Numbered from the stretch's first letter, positions 34,427 to 45,008 are shown. The stretch: DNA of 46,171 bases from Terriglobales bacterium (GCA_027485675.1 JAIXQP010000020.1:1-46171), one strand, 5' to 3'. Notes: generated by a model not told the origin, from the sequence alone. Program-made: numbers and translations.

Positions 34427-35605
34427 TCAATCGCCCATCAATTTGCCATAGGCGGACAAACCCGGGTAGTGATCGCACACCGCCTTCAGCGCGGCGGTCA
34501 GCGGAATGGCCAATACCAACCCGATCCCTCCCCACAAAAACCCCCAGAACATCAGCGCCACCGTCACCACCAACGGGTTCAAATGCACCCTCGATCCCAC
34601 CATCTTCGGGTAGAGCAGATTCAACGCCATGAGGTGAAAGAAAGCCACCGTCGTGCTGATCACCACATACGCCGTCAGATTATCGTAAACCGTCAGCGCA
34701 GCGAACACCGGCGGCAAAATCGCCAGCGGCAGTCCGATATACGGCACCAGCGATAGGAAGCCGCTCAGCGGCCCCACCAGCAGCCAGTACGGCACTTTCA
34801 CCATCCAAAAAAATCCCGTACTCACCAGCGCCAGCACCATCCCCAAAAGGAAGTTGCCCACCACATACGCCCGCGTCATCCGGGCAATTCCGTCGATCGT
34901 CGCCGAGGCGATCGACCGCGACTCCCCCCGGAAAACCCGCAGAAAGTTGTAAACGAAATGGTCGCGCCAAGCCAGGATGAAGTACACAAGAAACGGCACG
35001 AACGACACCATCAACGCAATATCGTAAAACTGCCGCCAATTCGAATAGAGATACTCAACCAACGGAGATCGCTCCGGACGAATCCGCACCTCCTGCACCG
35101 CCGGCGGCAACAAAGGCGCCATCGGCGGATCCGTCGCCCGCCGCCGCCTCTGCTTCTGCTGATCGGCCAACTGCCGCTCCCGCTCAGCGCGCTCGGCCTC
35201 CATCTGCCGTACCCGTTTCGGCGCCATCATGTCGTTGATGGTCTTTTCCGCCGTCTCCACCTCCATCAACACTTTGTCGCTTAGGTCATTCACCCGCTTG
35301 GTGTAGCTCGGCAACTCATCCCATAAGCCCTGCGCCTGCGACAAAGCCAACAACGCCCCCAGGTACAACATCAACAACGCCAGGCTGCAAACCAAAAAGC
35401 TCGCAAAGCCGCGCGGCAGCCGCAGCCGCATGAACAGTTGCACCAACGGATCGAGGATAAACGCAATGAAGATCCCCACCAGTAGCGTCACCAGGAACAA
35501 TCGGCCCAGGTATAAAAGCGCGCACACCACCCCTATCGTGAACAACACGCTCCCCGTGTTGCGCACCTTGACAATCGGTAAAGTGGAAGGATCCTGGATG
35601 GCCAA
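34427..35605 (-). CDS. AI-2E family (PerM/YdiK-type) transporter
   Basis: The 392-residue membrane protein has about eight transmembrane helices in the pattern of the AI-2 exporter-like family: two at the N-terminus, a soluble middle part and a C-terminal bundle. The signatures include GPLSGFLSLVPYIGLPLAILPP, which is cut here by the predicted helix break, and LWGGIGLVLAIPL. The middle contains a charged segment (about 130-165, EAERAERERQLADQQKQRRR) of unusual length. Family members export autoinducer-2, ions or other small solutes; which one here is unknown. It is divergent from ruvX with only 37 bases between. Confidence 0.88.
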   Translation of the reverse strand: MAIQDPSTLPIVKVRNTGSVLFTIGVVCALLYLGRLFLVTLLVGIFIAFILDPLVQLFMRLRLPRGFASFLVCSLALLMLYLGALLALSQAQGLWDELPSYTKRVNDLSDKVLMEVETAEKTINDMMAPKRVRQMEAERAERERQLADQQKQRRRRATDPPMAPLLPPAVQEVRIRPERSPLVEYLYSNWRQFYDIALMVSFVPFLVYFILAWRDHFVYNFLRVFRGESRSIASATIDGIARMTRAYVVGNFLLGMVLALVSTGFFWMVKVPYWLLVGPLSGFLSLVPYIGLPLAILPPVFAALTVYDNLTAYVVISTTVAFFHLMALNLLYPKMVGSRVHLNPLVVTVALMFWGFLWGGIGLVLAIPLTAALKAVCDHYPGLSAYGKLMGD

Positions 35606-35642
35606 CAGGGAAACCCCGATTATCCGTTAATCTAGCATGTAG

Positions 35643-36050
35643 ATGCGCATCCTGGCTCTCGATTACGGCCGCCGACGAATCGGCCTCGCCCTCAGCGACC
35701 CTCTCGGCATCATGGCCCACGGCCAGGAAACGCTCCAACGAGTCAACATCCGCACCGACATGTCCGCCCTCAAAAACCTGATCCAGGAGCAGCAGGTCGG
35801 CCAGATCGTCGTCGGCAATCCGCTCCACATGAGTGGCGAGGAAAGTGAACTCTCCCGCGAAGCCCGCGCCTTCGCCACCCGGCTATCCGAAGAGTCCGGC
35901 GTCCCGTTCCTCATGTGGGACGAGCGCATGTCTTCGAAGGAAGCCGGCCGCTACCTCGCTGAGTCCGGCCGCGCCAAGGGCAAACGTGGAACCGTCGACC
36001 GCATGGCCGCAGAGCTAATCCTGAATAGCTACCTCGGAGCGATCGGATGA
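35643..36050 (+). CDS. ruvX: Putative pre-16S rRNA nuclease / Holliday junction resolvase
   Basis: The 135-residue YqgF/RuvX protein has an RNase H-like fold. Asp7 lies in ILALDYG, VVGNPL is the second strand motif, and the other acidic residues lie in MWDERMSS and VDRMAAELIL. The family matures 16S rRNA ends and has been proposed to resolve Holliday junctions. Its stop overlaps the mltG start (ATGA). Confidence 0.93.
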   Translation: MRILALDYGRRRIGLALSDPLGIMAHGQETLQRVNIRTDMSALKNLIQEQQVGQIVVGNPLHMSGEESELSREARAFATRLSEESGVPFLMWDERMSSKEAGRYLAESGRAKGKRGTVDRMAAELILNSYLGAIG

Positions 36051-37072
36051 AGCGCCTGCGCTGGCCTCTCGCCATTGTGATCCTCCTCCTCGCCGCCGCG
36101 GCCGGCTCGCTGTTCATGCCCTATCAGGCCGCCCCGCCCGGCACCATTCTCGATATCGACCGCGGCTCCTCCACGCGCCACATCGGCGACCACCTCGCGC
36201 GCCTAGGCATTCTCCGCTTCGGATGGCAACTCGCCTTGGCCCGCATGCTCCAACCCAACCGGAAGCTCCAGGCCGGCGAATACGAGTTCTCTCAACCAGC
36301 CACCCCCTGGCAGGTCTTCGACCGCATCGCGCGCGGCGACGTACATTTCTATGAGCTCCGTATCCCCGAAGGCTACAATCTCTTCGACATCGCCAAAGCC
36401 GTCGGGGAACAAGGCCTGATCCCGGAGGCCGATTTCCTAAAGGCCGCCCGCAATCCCAAGCTCATCCAGGACCTCGCCCCCACCGCCCCCTCGCTCGAAG
36501 GCTTTCTGTTCCCCTCCACTTACCGCCTCACCCGCGCCACTACCGCCGAAAGCCTCTGCGCCCTCATGGTGGCCCAGTTCCGCCGGGAGTGGGCCGCCCT
36601 CAGACCCTCGCAGCCCGTCCTCCCCACCGTCATCCTCGCCTCTCTCGTCGAAAAAGAGACCTCCGTCCCCGCCGAACGCGCCCTCGTCGCCGGCGTCTAC
36701 GCCAAGCGCCTCTCCATCGGCATGAAGCTCGATGCCGACCCCACCACCATCTATTCCGCCCTCCTCCTCGGCAACTGGCGCGGCACCATCTACCGCTCGG
36801 ATCTCGACCGCGAACACCCCTACAACACTTACAAAACCGTCGGCCTCCCCCCCGGGCCCATCTCCAATCCCGGCGCGGCCGCTCTCGCCGCCGCTCTCCG
36901 TCCCGCCGCTACCGACAATCTCTTCTTCGTCGCCCGCGCCGACGGGTCCGGCGGACACCGCTTCTCCCCCAACGCCGCCGCTCACCAGCGCGCCGTTGCC
37001 GAATACCGCCGTGGCCAGCAAAAAACAGCGCCTCCAACAACTGTTAGCGCCGCCCCCCAGCGAGCCCATTAG
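36047..37072 (+). CDS. mltG: Endolytic murein transglycosylase
   Basis: MltG cuts nascent peptidoglycan strands and so sets glycan length. The 341-residue protein has one N-terminal transmembrane helix (WPLAIVILLLAAAAGSLFM) and a YceG domain with the catalytic Glu in LASLVEKET and the following GMKLDADPTTIYS. It overlaps ruvX by four bases, a pairing common in bacteria. The third positions of its codons are almost all C. Confidence 0.94.
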   Translation: MKRLRWPLAIVILLLAAAAGSLFMPYQAAPPGTILDIDRGSSTRHIGDHLARLGILRFGWQLALARMLQPNRKLQAGEYEFSQPATPWQVFDRIARGDVHFYELRIPEGYNLFDIAKAVGEQGLIPEADFLKAARNPKLIQDLAPTAPSLEGFLFPSTYRLTRATTAESLCALMVAQFRREWAALRPSQPVLPTVILASLVEKETSVPAERALVAGVYAKRLSIGMKLDADPTTIYSALLLGNWRGTIYRSDLDREHPYNTYKTVGLPPGPISNPGAAALAAALRPAATDNLFFVARADGSGGHRFSPNAAAHQRAVAEYRRGQQKTAPPTTVSAAPQRAH

Positions 37073-37442
37073 CGAGTCCCGCGCCGCCGAACTCGCCCTG
37101 GCCCTCGCCCCCATCTCAGCGGCCTATCTCCGCCGTCTCCTCCGCGAATCCGGCGTACCCCTCGAACCCCTCGTCGAAGGCGTTGTCCAAGACACCTTCC
37201 CCAACCTCGCCCGTACCCTCTGCGCCCTCTCCGCCGCTTATGAACACGCCCCCCAACAAACCCGCGCCCTCGTCCTCGAAGCCAAGGCCCACGCCAAACT
37301 CGCGCTGCCCAAAGACCCTTACCCCACCGAACGCGAGCGCAAAATCGACTGGATGATCCGCTGGCTCGAAAACCCGCCGGTCTTCCCCCTTTGGATCCAG
37401 CTCCAGCAGCGGTCTACTGGAACTCCACCTGCTGCACCTTGA
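37011..37442 (+). CDS. Hypothetical protein overlapping mltG
   Basis: The 143-residue frame starts with a GTG at 37011 inside mltG and ends at 37442. It is helical and charged (SAAYLRRLLRESGVPLEPL, EGVVQDTFPNLARTL, YPTERERKIDWMIRWLENP), and codon third positions are C-rich like its neighbours, so it looks coding. A 62-base overlap with mltG suggests coupling. The 3' end overlaps a convergent gene by 29 bases. No family was recognised. Confidence 0.65.
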   Translation: MASKKQRLQQLLAPPPSEPISESRAAELALALAPISAAYLRRLLRESGVPLEPLVEGVVQDTFPNLARTLCALSAAYEHAPQQTRALVLEAKAHAKLALPKDPYPTERERKIDWMIRWLENPPVFPLWIQLQQRSTGTPPAAP

Positions 37443-37725
37443 TCACGTCCCCCACTAACTCACCCGTCACCTTGGCCTTCAAGTCCTTTTCCCGGTTCAG
37501 CTTCTTCAACTGTCCCAGCGTCCGAGCATTCCCAGCCTCGTCGAATTTCACAAACTTGCCGTCCGCCAGCACCAATCCATAGCCGCCTTTAGCGCAGTTC
37601 ACCGCGCACTCCCGCGTATGCGACGCCAGGTCCTTTCCCTTGCACATCACATCCACCACGGTGCCCGTCCACGTCTCCGCCGCAGCCACCGCCGTCATCA
37701 AGATCAATCCTGCCCATGCCTTCAT
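37414..37725 (-). CDS. Small secreted hypothetical protein
   Basis: The start was set at the ATG at 37725, which gives a signal peptide (MKAWAGLILMTAVAAAETW). The frame is open from 37761, but that extension would place residues ahead of the signal. The mature part of about 85 residues has two Cys (DVMCKGKD and TRECAVNCAKGG give three in total) and beta strands (YGLVLADGKFVKFDE, KVTGELVGDVIKVQQVEF). Similar Cys-containing small secreted proteins occur in Acidobacteria; the function is unknown. Confidence 0.68.
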   Translation of the reverse strand: MKAWAGLILMTAVAAAETWTGTVVDVMCKGKDLASHTRECAVNCAKGGYGLVLADGKFVKFDEAGNARTLGQLKKLNREKDLKAKVTGELVGDVIKVQQVEFQ

Positions 37726-37806
37726 GCCTGAATCATAGCCGATTCGGGTACTAAGCGTCATCGCTTAGAGGCTAATGTTCCGGGACGCTGAGCCGATTAG
37801 CCAGTC

Positions 37807-37944
37807 ATGCAACCAAACGAATTCTTCAGCGTCTATGTAGTCATGGCGACATTTTGCGTAGTCGCCTTCCTCCTCCGGACCTACCGCAAACAGGCGCGTA
37901 CACGGCGTGTTCGCCGGATGGAGTCCCGCCTCTTCGACTGGTAA
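37807..37944 (+). CDS. Small membrane protein, 45 residues
   Basis: An ATG-started frame of 45 codons encodes one transmembrane helix (FFSVYVVMATFCVVAFLL) followed by a strongly basic tail (RTYRKQARTRRVRR) that ends in LFDW. The positive-inside pattern is that of a real single-span protein. No good ribosome binding site is seen, and the frame is short, so it remains a candidate. Confidence 0.4.
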   Translation: MQPNEFFSVYVVMATFCVVAFLLRTYRKQARTRRVRRMESRLFDW

Positions 37945-37956
37945 AAAATTTCATTG

Positions 37957-38295
37957 ATGCCTAAGCCTTCGGGAGTTTATAGTAGTGGTTTCGTGGGTAC
38001 CTTTCCACAAGTCGGCACGCGGCTTCTTCCGCTGAATAAGGATCTTACCGATCCTCTCGCCCCGCGCCGGGAAGCTGCCCTTTTCTATGGTCTCTTCCTG
38101 CGAGGCCATTCGGTCGACGCCCTGCGCCGAGATATCGACGTCCCGGTGCCGCTCCTCAAAAAGTGGGAGTCCGGCCGCCAGTACGAAGGTAACTTTCGCG
38201 ACAACCTCCGGCAGCTCTACAACTACCGGAAACAGGTCCTCGCCATCTTCGACGAACTCGTCCTCAACGAACGCGGCCGTAGCAGAGTCCAATAG
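37957..38295 (+). CDS. Hypothetical protein with helix-turn-helix-like segment
   Basis: The 112-residue protein starts at an ATG at 37957. Its centre (LRGHSVDALRRDIDVPVPLL, then KKWESGR) resembles the helix-turn-helix of short DNA-binding proteins: a helix, a short turn at IDVP and a second helix with KKWE. The C-terminus is helical (QLYNYRKQVLAIFDELV). It may be a small regulator; this is an inference from the pattern only. No clear ribosome binding site. Confidence 0.58.
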   Translation: MPKPSGVYSSGFVGTFPQVGTRLLPLNKDLTDPLAPRREAALFYGLFLRGHSVDALRRDIDVPVPLLKKWESGRQYEGNFRDNLRQLYNYRKQVLAIFDELVLNERGRSRVQ

Positions 38296-38314
38296 CCCAT
38301 CGTAGAATTGGGGC

Positions 38315-39100
38315 ATGCGGTTACCCCTCTACCAGGTGGACGCGTTCACCTCGAAGCTCTTCGGCGGCAACCCCGCCGCCATCTGTCCCCTCGAATGCTG
38401 GCTGCCCGACAAAGTCCTCCAGCAAATCGCCGCCGAGAATAACCTCGCCGAAACCGCCTTCTTCGTCAAGGAGGCCAGCGGCTACCACCTGCGTTGGTTC
38501 ACCCCCGCCGTCGAAGTCGACCTTTGCGGCCACGCCACCCTCGCCGCCGCCTTCGTGCTCCTCGAATGCCTCGGCCTCCCCGCCGACCAGGTCACCTTTC
38601 AGTCCCGCAGCGGCCCCCTCACCGTCCACCGCCAGGCCTATCTCTACACCCTCGACTTCCCTTCCCGGCCCGGTGCCCAGATCCCCGTCACCCAGGCCCT
38701 CAGCGATGCCCTCGGCCGCGCGCCAGAAGCCGCCTATCAAGCCCGCGACCTTCTCTGCATCTTCCCCACCGAAGCCGACGTCGCCGCCCTCCGGCCCGAC
38801 ATGAAGGCCCTGGCCGCGCTGCCCTATTTCGCCGTCATCGCCTCCGCCCCCGGCCACCACTGCGACTTCGTCTCCCGCTTCTTCGCCCCCGCCCAAGGCA
38901 TCGACGAAGACCCCGTCACCGGCTCCGCCCACTGCACCCTAACCCCCTACTGGGCCAGCCGCCTCGGCAAGTCCGCCATGTCCGCCAAGCAGATCTCCGC
39001 CCGCGGCGGAGACCTCCTCGTCGAACAGGCCGGCGACCGCGTCAAGATCAGCGGCCGCTGCGTCCTCTACCTCGAAGGCTTCGCCACGGTGGCCATGTAA
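38315..39100 (+). CDS. PhzF family isomerase-like protein
   Basis: The 261-residue protein has the PhzF signatures: QVDAFTSKLFGGNPAAIC at the N-terminus, the catalytic-type Glu46 in NNLAETAFFV, RWFTPAVEVDLCGHATLAAA, and DEDPVTGSAHCTL near the C-terminus. PhzF itself isomerises a phenazine precursor, but most family members have other, unknown substrates. No phenazine genes are nearby. Its 3' end overlaps the convergent allophanate hydrolase gene by 34 bases. Confidence 0.9.
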   Translation: MRLPLYQVDAFTSKLFGGNPAAICPLECWLPDKVLQQIAAENNLAETAFFVKEASGYHLRWFTPAVEVDLCGHATLAAAFVLLECLGLPADQVTFQSRSGPLTVHRQAYLYTLDFPSRPGAQIPVTQALSDALGRAPEAAYQARDLLCIFPTEADVAALRPDMKALAALPYFAVIASAPGHHCDFVSRFFAPAQGIDEDPVTGSAHCTLTPYWASRLGKSAMSAKQISARGGDLLVEQAGDRVKISGRCVLYLEGFATVAM

Positions 39101-40857
39101 TTCCGCCACCCGCCTAACTGGGTGATCTCCGTCGCCCCGTCCACCGCGTACGGCTCGCACAGGAAGCCCTGCACCGTAGAGCCGTCCGCTAACGTCAGCG
39201 ACCCGATCGAAAGCGGCGCCGGCACCAGCGCCACGAAACTCCCGTAGTGCTCCACCGGCATCGCCCATACCTCCACTTCAATGCCCGATCCCGACGCGCT
39301 CTCCGTCCGCACCAGCCCCGGCTTCGGCGGCGTCGTCCCCGGCAAAGCGTAGAACTTGTAGTGCATCGCCGTCCGTGTCGTCCGCAGCAGCTTCGCCCCG
39401 CGCTCGGTCAATTGCCCGTTCAACGGCATCCCGCTCAGGTGCGCGCCCACCACGGCCACCGCCACGCATCCCGGCGGCACCGCCGATGGCTCCAGCGCCG
39501 GCGTATCGCTCAGCAACGCCATCGTCCCGCCCAGATGCTTGCCTTGCGTCCGGTGCAACCGGTCCGCCATCTGCAGCAGTCCCTTCTCGCAGAACGCCGG
39601 CGCCATCAGCGTCACGCCAAATGGCAACCCGTTCCCCCGGAAGCCCGCCGGCAGCGCCACCGCGCTCAGGTCCAGCAGGTTTACGAAGTTCGTGTAGTAG
39701 CCCAGGTTGGTATTCAGCTTGAACGGATCCGCCTCCACCGCGGCAATCTTGTAGATGGTCCCGGTCGTCGGCAGCAGCATCACGTCCATCTTGGCCCACT
39801 CGGCCTCGGTCCGCCGCCGTAGCGCCGCCAGCTTGTACTCCGCCTCGAAACCGTCCTGCGCCGAGTAACGGCTGGCTCCCTGAATAATCTCCCGCACCAC
39901 CGGGTGGATCGCCGCCGCATTCACCGCGGCAAACGACGAGATCGCAGCCAGCCGTTCACTCACCCACGGCCCCGAGTACAGAAGATCCGCACTGTCGCGG
40001 AAGCTTTGAAAATCGATCTCCACCTTCGTTCCGCCCAGCGCCTCCAGCCGCGCCACCGAGCGCCAATACAGCGCCTCGGCCTCAGCGTCCCCAAAGAACT
40101 GCAACAGCGCCTTCTGCGGCACGCCAAAGCGGAAGGAGCCCACGGCCCACGTCTGCGGCGCCACGCGCGCTCGCCGGGAGTAGGAGTCCGTCGCATCAAA
40201 CCCGCCCGCCACCTGCAACACCGCCTCGGCGTCCCCACACGTCAACGCAAACACCGTCACGCAATCAAGCGTCCGGCACGCCGGCACCACGCCACTCGCC
40301 GGCACCAACCCCTTCGTCGCCTTCAACCCAATCAGGTTGTTGAACGCTGCCGGCACCCGCCCGCTCCCCGCCGTGTCCGTCCCCAACGAGAACGTCACCA
40401 TTCCCTTCCCCACCGCGACCGCCGACCCCGAACTCGATCCCCCCGAAACGTACGTCTCATCGAAGACGCTCCCGCACGCCCCGTACGGAGACCGCACGCC
40501 CACCAACCCCGTCGCAAACTGATCCAGGTTCGTCTTGCCGATCAGCACCGCCCCCGCGTCCAGTAGCCGCTGCACCACGGTCGCCGTCTTCTCCGGCCGG
40601 TAGGCATACTCCGGGCATCCCGCCGTCGTCTCCATTCCCGCGACGTCGATGTTGTCTTTAATCGCAAACGGAATCCCCGACAACGGCTTCGCCGGATCAA
40701 ACGCCACCGCCGGCGCGTTATCCGTCATCGAAATCCAGACCGGCTTGCCGCCCCCCGCCCGCCGCCGCGCTTCGGCAATCACCTCCGCCGGCGTGAACTT
40801 CCCCGCCCGATAACCGCTCCGCAGCGTATGCAGATCAAAGCTCAATTCATTCAGCAT
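39067..40857 (-). CDS. atzF: Allophanate hydrolase
   Basis: The enzyme splits allophanate into two ammonia and two CO2, by way of an unstable N-carboxycarbamate. The protein of about 596 residues has an amidase-signature domain with Lys67 (FAIKDNIDVAG), the cis-Ser in VSGGSSSGSA (about 142) and the nucleophile Ser165 in GTDTAGSGRVPA. The C-terminal domain (from about 460) is the AtzF-type second domain. I chose the ATG at 40857, which overlaps the carboxylase stop codon, over the frame-open start at 40875. It is the last gene of the operon. Confidence 0.93.
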   Translation of the reverse strand: MLNELSFDLHTLRSGYRAGKFTPAEVIAEARRRAGGGKPVWISMTDNAPAVAFDPAKPLSGIPFAIKDNIDVAGMETTAGCPEYAYRPEKTATVVQRLLDAGAVLIGKTNLDQFATGLVGVRSPYGACGSVFDETYVSGGSSSGSAVAVGKGMVTFSLGTDTAGSGRVPAAFNNLIGLKATKGLVPASGVVPACRTLDCVTVFALTCGDAEAVLQVAGGFDATDSYSRRARVAPQTWAVGSFRFGVPQKALLQFFGDAEAEALYWRSVARLEALGGTKVEIDFQSFRDSADLLYSGPWVSERLAAISSFAAVNAAAIHPVVREIIQGASRYSAQDGFEAEYKLAALRRRTEAEWAKMDVMLLPTTGTIYKIAAVEADPFKLNTNLGYYTNFVNLLDLSAVALPAGFRGNGLPFGVTLMAPAFCEKGLLQMADRLHRTQGKHLGGTMALLSDTPALEPSAVPPGCVAVAVVGAHLSGMPLNGQLTERGAKLLRTTRTAMHYKFYALPGTTPPKPGLVRTESASGSGIEVEVWAMPVEHYGSFVALVPAPLSIGSLTLADGSTVQGFLCEPYAVDGATEITQLGGWRNYMATVAKPSR

Positions 40858-43800
40858 CGGGCGCCTCCTCCACAATCAACAACGCCTGTCCGGCCTGCAC
40901 CACGCCCCCCTGGGCCACCAGCACCTGCCGCACCAAACCGTTCACGGGCGAGCAAACGGCCACCTCCATCTTCATTGCCTCCAGGATCACCAGCCGTCCC
41001 CCTTCGGTCACCATCTGCCCCACGGCAATCTCCACGCTCCACACGCTCGCCGTCGTCGGCGCCCGCAGCGCCCGGCAGCCCGGCGGCACATCCAGCTCCG
41101 GAGCCGGCGGCGCCTCTTCGAACACCTCCGCCACCGCGGCGTTCTTGCCCCACCGCTCCCGCTCGGCTTCAAACGCCGCCTGCTGCTTGGCCTTGAACTC
41201 CGCCGCGCCCGGCGGCGGCGGCATCAGCCGGTACGTCGTCGGCTCAATCTTCACCGGATACCGTCCCAGCGGAAACGCCTTCCGATACTCCAGCAACTCG
41301 TCCGCACTCACCGGGAAAAAGCGAATCTGGTCGAAGCCGCGCAGCAGCCACGGCTTGCCCGCTTCAAAAGCGTCCGTGCTCTTGTACGTGTTCCACATCT
41401 GGATCGTCCGGCCCACAAACTGGTAGCCGCCCGGACCCTCCATGCCGTACACGCACAGGTACGCCCCGCCAATGCCCACCGCGTTCTCCGGCGTCCACGT
41501 CCGCGCCGGGTTGTACTTGGTCGTCACCAGCCGGTGCCGCGGATCGGTCGGCGTCGCCACCGGCGCGCCCAGGTAAACGTCCCCCAGGCCCATCACCAGA
41601 TAACTGGCGTCGAACACGATCTTCTTCACATCCTCGACGGAATCGAGGCCGTTGATCCGCCGGATGAACTCAATGTTCGAAGGGCACCACGGCGCATCCG
41701 GCCGCACGCTCTGCATGTACTTCTGAATCGCCAGCAGCGTCTGCGGATCCTCCCAGCTCAGCGGCAGATGTACAATCCGCGAAGGAACCTCTTCTTCGGT
41801 CCGGCCCTCCGCCTGCGCCAGAATGTCCAGCAGCTCCGCCCGCGAAAGCTGCCGGCTGTCGTAGTGCACCTGCAGCGTCCGGATGCCCGGCGTGATATCG
41901 ATCACCCCCGGAATCTGCTGCTCCGTCAGCCAGTGCGCCATCGCCTGCACACGGAAGCGCAGCTTCATATCGAGCACCGGCTCGCCGAACTCCACCAGCA
42001 GATACTTATCGCCTGCGGTCCGGTACAGCGTATCGCCGTGCGCCTTCACGATGGCCGGCTCCACGGCCTCCTCGGCAAACAGCTCCGGCAGCTTCGTCAG
42101 CCCCTCCACCGCCCGGTCCAGTTCCCATTCCAGTTGCACGGCCTGCTGATTCGTCATCCGCCGGAACCGCACCGCGTCCCCGGCCTTCAACTGGCCCATC
42201 TTCCATAGCTCGGCCGCCACAATCGTCGCCGGGCACACAAACCCGCCCAGGCTCGGCCCGTCCGGCCCCAGGATGATCGGCATGTCTCCCGTGAAGTCCA
42301 CCGTGCCCACGGCATAGGCGTTGTCGTGCACGTTCGACGGATGCAGCCCCGCCTCGCCGCCGTCCTTCCGCGCCCACTCCGGCTTCGGCCCAATCAGCCG
42401 CACACCCGTGCGATCGGAGTTGTAGTGCACCTTCCAGTCGGTCGAGAAGAACATGGCGATGTCATCATCGGTCATGTAGTCCGGCGCGCCGTAAGGGCCA
42501 TACAGCACCCCAATCTCCCACCGGTTCCCATACTCCGGCGCGTACTCCGTCGTCTCCAACGGCCCATCCCCCAGCGCCGTCACCGGCAGCACGTCCCCGG
42601 CCCGCAGCACCCGGCCGCCGTGCCCGCCGAACTTGCCCAGCGCAAACGTCGCCCGGCTCCCCAGATACTCCGGCACGTCAAAGCCACCGCGCACCGCCAG
42701 GTACGCGCGAATCCCCGCGCCCACCACCTGGTTCATCCGCAGCGTCTGCCCGGCCTTCACGGCCATCGCCTGCCACCGCGGCACCCGCTTGCCGTCGAGC
42801 TTCGCCTCCATGTCCGCGCCCGTCAACGCAATCACCGCGTCGCAGCGGAACTTCAGCGTCGGCCCCGTCACCGTGCATTCGAGACCCGCCGCCCCCGCCG
42901 CATTCCCCACCAGCCGGTTCGCCAATCGGAACGCCAGCGAGTCCATCGGACCCGATGGCGGCACGCCCACTTCCCAATACCCCAGCCGCCCCGGGTAGTC
43001 CTGCACCGTCGTCTGCGTCCCGCCGTCCAAAATGTCCACGGCGTGCGAGACATAATTGAACGTGTTCAAATACGACGTCGTCATCACCGCGCTCCGGAAC
43101 ACCGGCGACGCGACCACCTGCCGCAGATACTCGACGTTCGCCGCAATCCCGGCAACGGTCGTCTGCGCCAACGCCGCTTCCAGCTTGGCAATCGCGGCCT
43201 CACGGTTCTCCGCCGTCACAATCACTTTCGCGATCATCGGGTCATAGAACGGCGTAATCTCGCTGCCCCGTTCCACCCACGTCTCCACGCGCGCGTCGCT
43301 CGGAAAACTCGCCGCCGTCAACTGCCCCGACGAAGGCCGGAAGTTCTGCCCCGGATCTTCCGCATATACCCGCACCTGAATCGACGCCCCGCACACCGCC
43401 GGCCGCTTGAGCTCCAACTCGCCCGCCGCCTGCCGCACCATCCATTCGACGAGGTCCACCCCCGTCACCTGCTCCGTCACCCCGTGCTCCACCTGCAGCC
43501 GCGTGTTGACTTCGAGGAAGTAGAACTCCTGTGTATCGGCGTCGTAAAGGAACTCCACCGTCCCCGCGTTCGCGTAGCTCACCGCCCGGCCCAACCGCTC
43601 CGCCGCCGCGAACAACGCCTGCCGAATCTCCTCCGGCAGGTCCGGCGCCGGTGTCTCTTCGACAACCTTCTGGTTCCGCCGCTGCAGCGAACAATCGCGC
43701 TCCCCAATCGCGATCACTTCCCCCTGCCCGTCCCCGAAAATCTGCACTTCGATGTGCCGCGCCCGCGCCACAAACTTCTCGAGGAACATCCCCCCGTCTT

Positions 43801-44374
43801 TGAAGTTCGCCTGGCTCAGCCGCGCCACGGTCTCGTAGGCGCCCGCCAGGTCCTCGGCCCGGTGGCACACCTGCATCCCGATGCCCCCGCCCCCCGCCGT
43901 GCTCTTCAGCATCACCGGAAAGCCAATCCGCGCCGCCTCCGCCTGCGCGTCTTCGAGCGAACTCACGAGCCCCGAACCCGGCGCCAGCGGCACCGCGTTC
44001 GCCGCCGCCAACTCGCGCGCCGTATGCTTCAAACCAAACGCCCGCAGGTGCTCCGGCGCCGGGCCGATGAAGGCAATCCCCTCCGCCCGGCAAGCCTCGG
44101 CAAAGCCCGCGTTCTCGCTCAAGAACCCATAGCCCGGATGGATCGCCTCCGCCCCCGTGGCCTTTGCCGCCGCCAGCACCTTCGCGGTATCTAGGTAACT
44201 CTCCGCCGCGAGCGATGGTCCCAGCAGCACGGCCTCATCGGCCTGCGCCACGTGCAGCGAGCCCGTGTCGGCCTCCGAATAAACCGCCACCGAAGCAATG
44301 CCCATTCGCCGCAGCGTCCGGATCACCCGGCAGGCAATCGCCCCCCGGTTGGCTATGAGTACTTTCTTAAACAT
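40847..44374 (-). CDS. Biotin-dependent urea/guanidine carboxylase
   Basis: The 1175-residue multidomain enzyme has biotin carboxylase (about 1-450: [45 protein letters not shown]). The two carboxyltransferase domains of the KipA/KipI type follow ([19 protein letters not shown] and [17 protein letters not shown]). A C-terminal biotin carrier has its attachment Lys in EAMKMEV. It makes allophanate from urea or carboxyguanidine from guanidine. The two DUF1989 neighbours favour guanidine, but the substrate cannot be settled without aligning the active-site residue that separates the two groups. Its start overlaps the preceding gene by 8 bases. Confidence 0.93.
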   Translation of the reverse strand: MFKKVLIANRGAIACRVIRTLRRMGIASVAVYSEADTGSLHVAQADEAVLLGPSLAAESYLDTAKVLAAAKATGAEAIHPGYGFLSENAGFAEACRAEGIAFIGPAPEHLRAFGLKHTARELAAANAVPLAPGSGLVSSLEDAQAEAARIGFPVMLKSTAGGGGIGMQVCHRAEDLAGAYETVARLSQANFKDGGMFLEKFVARARHIEVQIFGDGQGEVIAIGERDCSLQRRNQKVVEETPAPDLPEEIRQALFAAAERLGRAVSYANAGTVEFLYDADTQEFYFLEVNTRLQVEHGVTEQVTGVDLVEWMVRQAAGELELKRPAVCGASIQVRVYAEDPGQNFRPSSGQLTAASFPSDARVETWVERGSEITPFYDPMIAKVIVTAENREAAIAKLEAALAQTTVAGIAANVEYLRQVVASPVFRSAVMTTSYLNTFNYVSHAVDILDGGTQTTVQDYPGRLGYWEVGVPPSGPMDSLAFRLANRLVGNAAGAAGLECTVTGPTLKFRCDAVIALTGADMEAKLDGKRVPRWQAMAVKAGQTLRMNQVVGAGIRAYLAVRGGFDVPEYLGSRATFALGKFGGHGGRVLRAGDVLPVTALGDGPLETTEYAPEYGNRWEIGVLYGPYGAPDYMTDDDIAMFFSTDWKVHYNSDRTGVRLIGPKPEWARKDGGEAGLHPSNVHDNAYAVGTVDFTGDMPIILGPDGPSLGGFVCPATIVAAELWKMGQLKAGDAVRFRRMTNQQAVQLEWELDRAVEGLTKLPELFAEEAVEPAIVKAHGDTLYRTAGDKYLLVEFGEPVLDMKLRFRVQAMAHWLTEQQIPGVIDITPGIRTLQVHYDSRQLSRAELLDILAQAEGRTEEEVPSRIVHLPLSWEDPQTLLAIQKYMQSVRPDAPWCPSNIEFIRRINGLDSVEDVKKIVFDASYLVMGLGDVYLGAPVATPTDPRHRLVTTKYNPARTWTPENAVGIGGAYLCVYGMEGPGGYQFVGRTIQMWNTYKSTDAFEAGKPWLLRGFDQIRFFPVSADELLEYRKAFPLGRYPVKIEPTTYRLMPPPPGAAEFKAKQQAAFEAERERWGKNAAVAEVFEEAPPAPELDVPPGCRALRAPTTASVWSVEIAVGQMVTEGGRLVILEAMKMEVAVCSPVNGLVRQVLVAQGGVVQAGQALLIVEEAPDAE

Positions 44375-45008
44375 CCCAGATCATGACCTCAACAGGAGTC
44401 GGGTTATAGGCGTTACAAGGGTTATTCAACTGCGGGCAGTTCGAAATCAGCACGAGCGTATCCATCTCCGCCCGCATCTCCACATACTTGCCCGGCGCGC
44501 TCACGCCGTCTTCAAACGTCAACTTCCCCTCGGGCGTCACCGGCACGTTCATGAAGAAGTTCACGTTGTGCGTGATATCGCGCTTCTCAAGGCCCCCGCC
44601 CCACTCGAGCGCCAGCCGCACGAACGTCTGCCGGCAGGCGTGCATGGAACGCTTTTCAATCGCGTAGCGCACCATGTTCGATTCCATCGCGCACGCCCCG
44701 CCCACCGTATCGTGCCGCCCGCACGTATCGGCGACGATCGTCATTAGCGTATGCCCATGGATCGTCTTCAACTCGGAACCCGTCGTCAGGTACAAACTCC
44801 CCTGCTCCCGAATCGTGTCCACCGCGCTATACCGGTCGCTGTAATCATGCGCGTTGAAGAAGAGCGTATCCGCGGCCTGGTTGCCTTCGAGGTCGACGAT
44901 CCGGAACACCTGTCCCTGCTTCACTTCGTGGATCCAGCCGTCTCCCGCCGGCACCACCTGCCGGTACACCGCCGTCTCCGGCGTCAATTGGCTCTCGACT
45001 AAGCTCAT
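44367..45008 (-). CDS. DUF1989 protein, likely carboxyguanidine deiminase subunit
   Basis: The 213-residue protein starts at the ATG at 45008, after a GAGAGG ribosome binding site. The frame-open extension to 45167 lies inside the upstream gene and is not used. Signatures are [20 protein letters not shown] and [23 protein letters not shown]1989 proteins were called urea carboxylase-associated proteins. Two such proteins together form carboxyguanidine deiminase, which makes allophanate. The gene overlaps the carboxylase by 8 bases and its paralogue by 4. Confidence 0.88.
   Translation of the reverse strand: MSLVESQLTPETAVYRQVVPAGDGWIHEVKQGQVFRIVDLEGNQAADTLFFNAHDYSDRYSAVDTIREQGSLYLTTGSELKTIHGHTLMTIVADTCGRHDTVGGACAMESNMVRYAIEKRSMHACRQTFVRLALEWGGGLEKRDITHNVNFFMNVPVTPEGKLTFEDGVSAPGKYVEMRAEMDTLVLISNCPQLNNPCNAYNPTPVEVMIWDV

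Noticed and set aside
38315-39100. Phenazine biosynthesis locus
   Set aside because: Only a PhzF-family protein is present. The other phenazine genes are absent and most PhzF homologues have unrelated roles.
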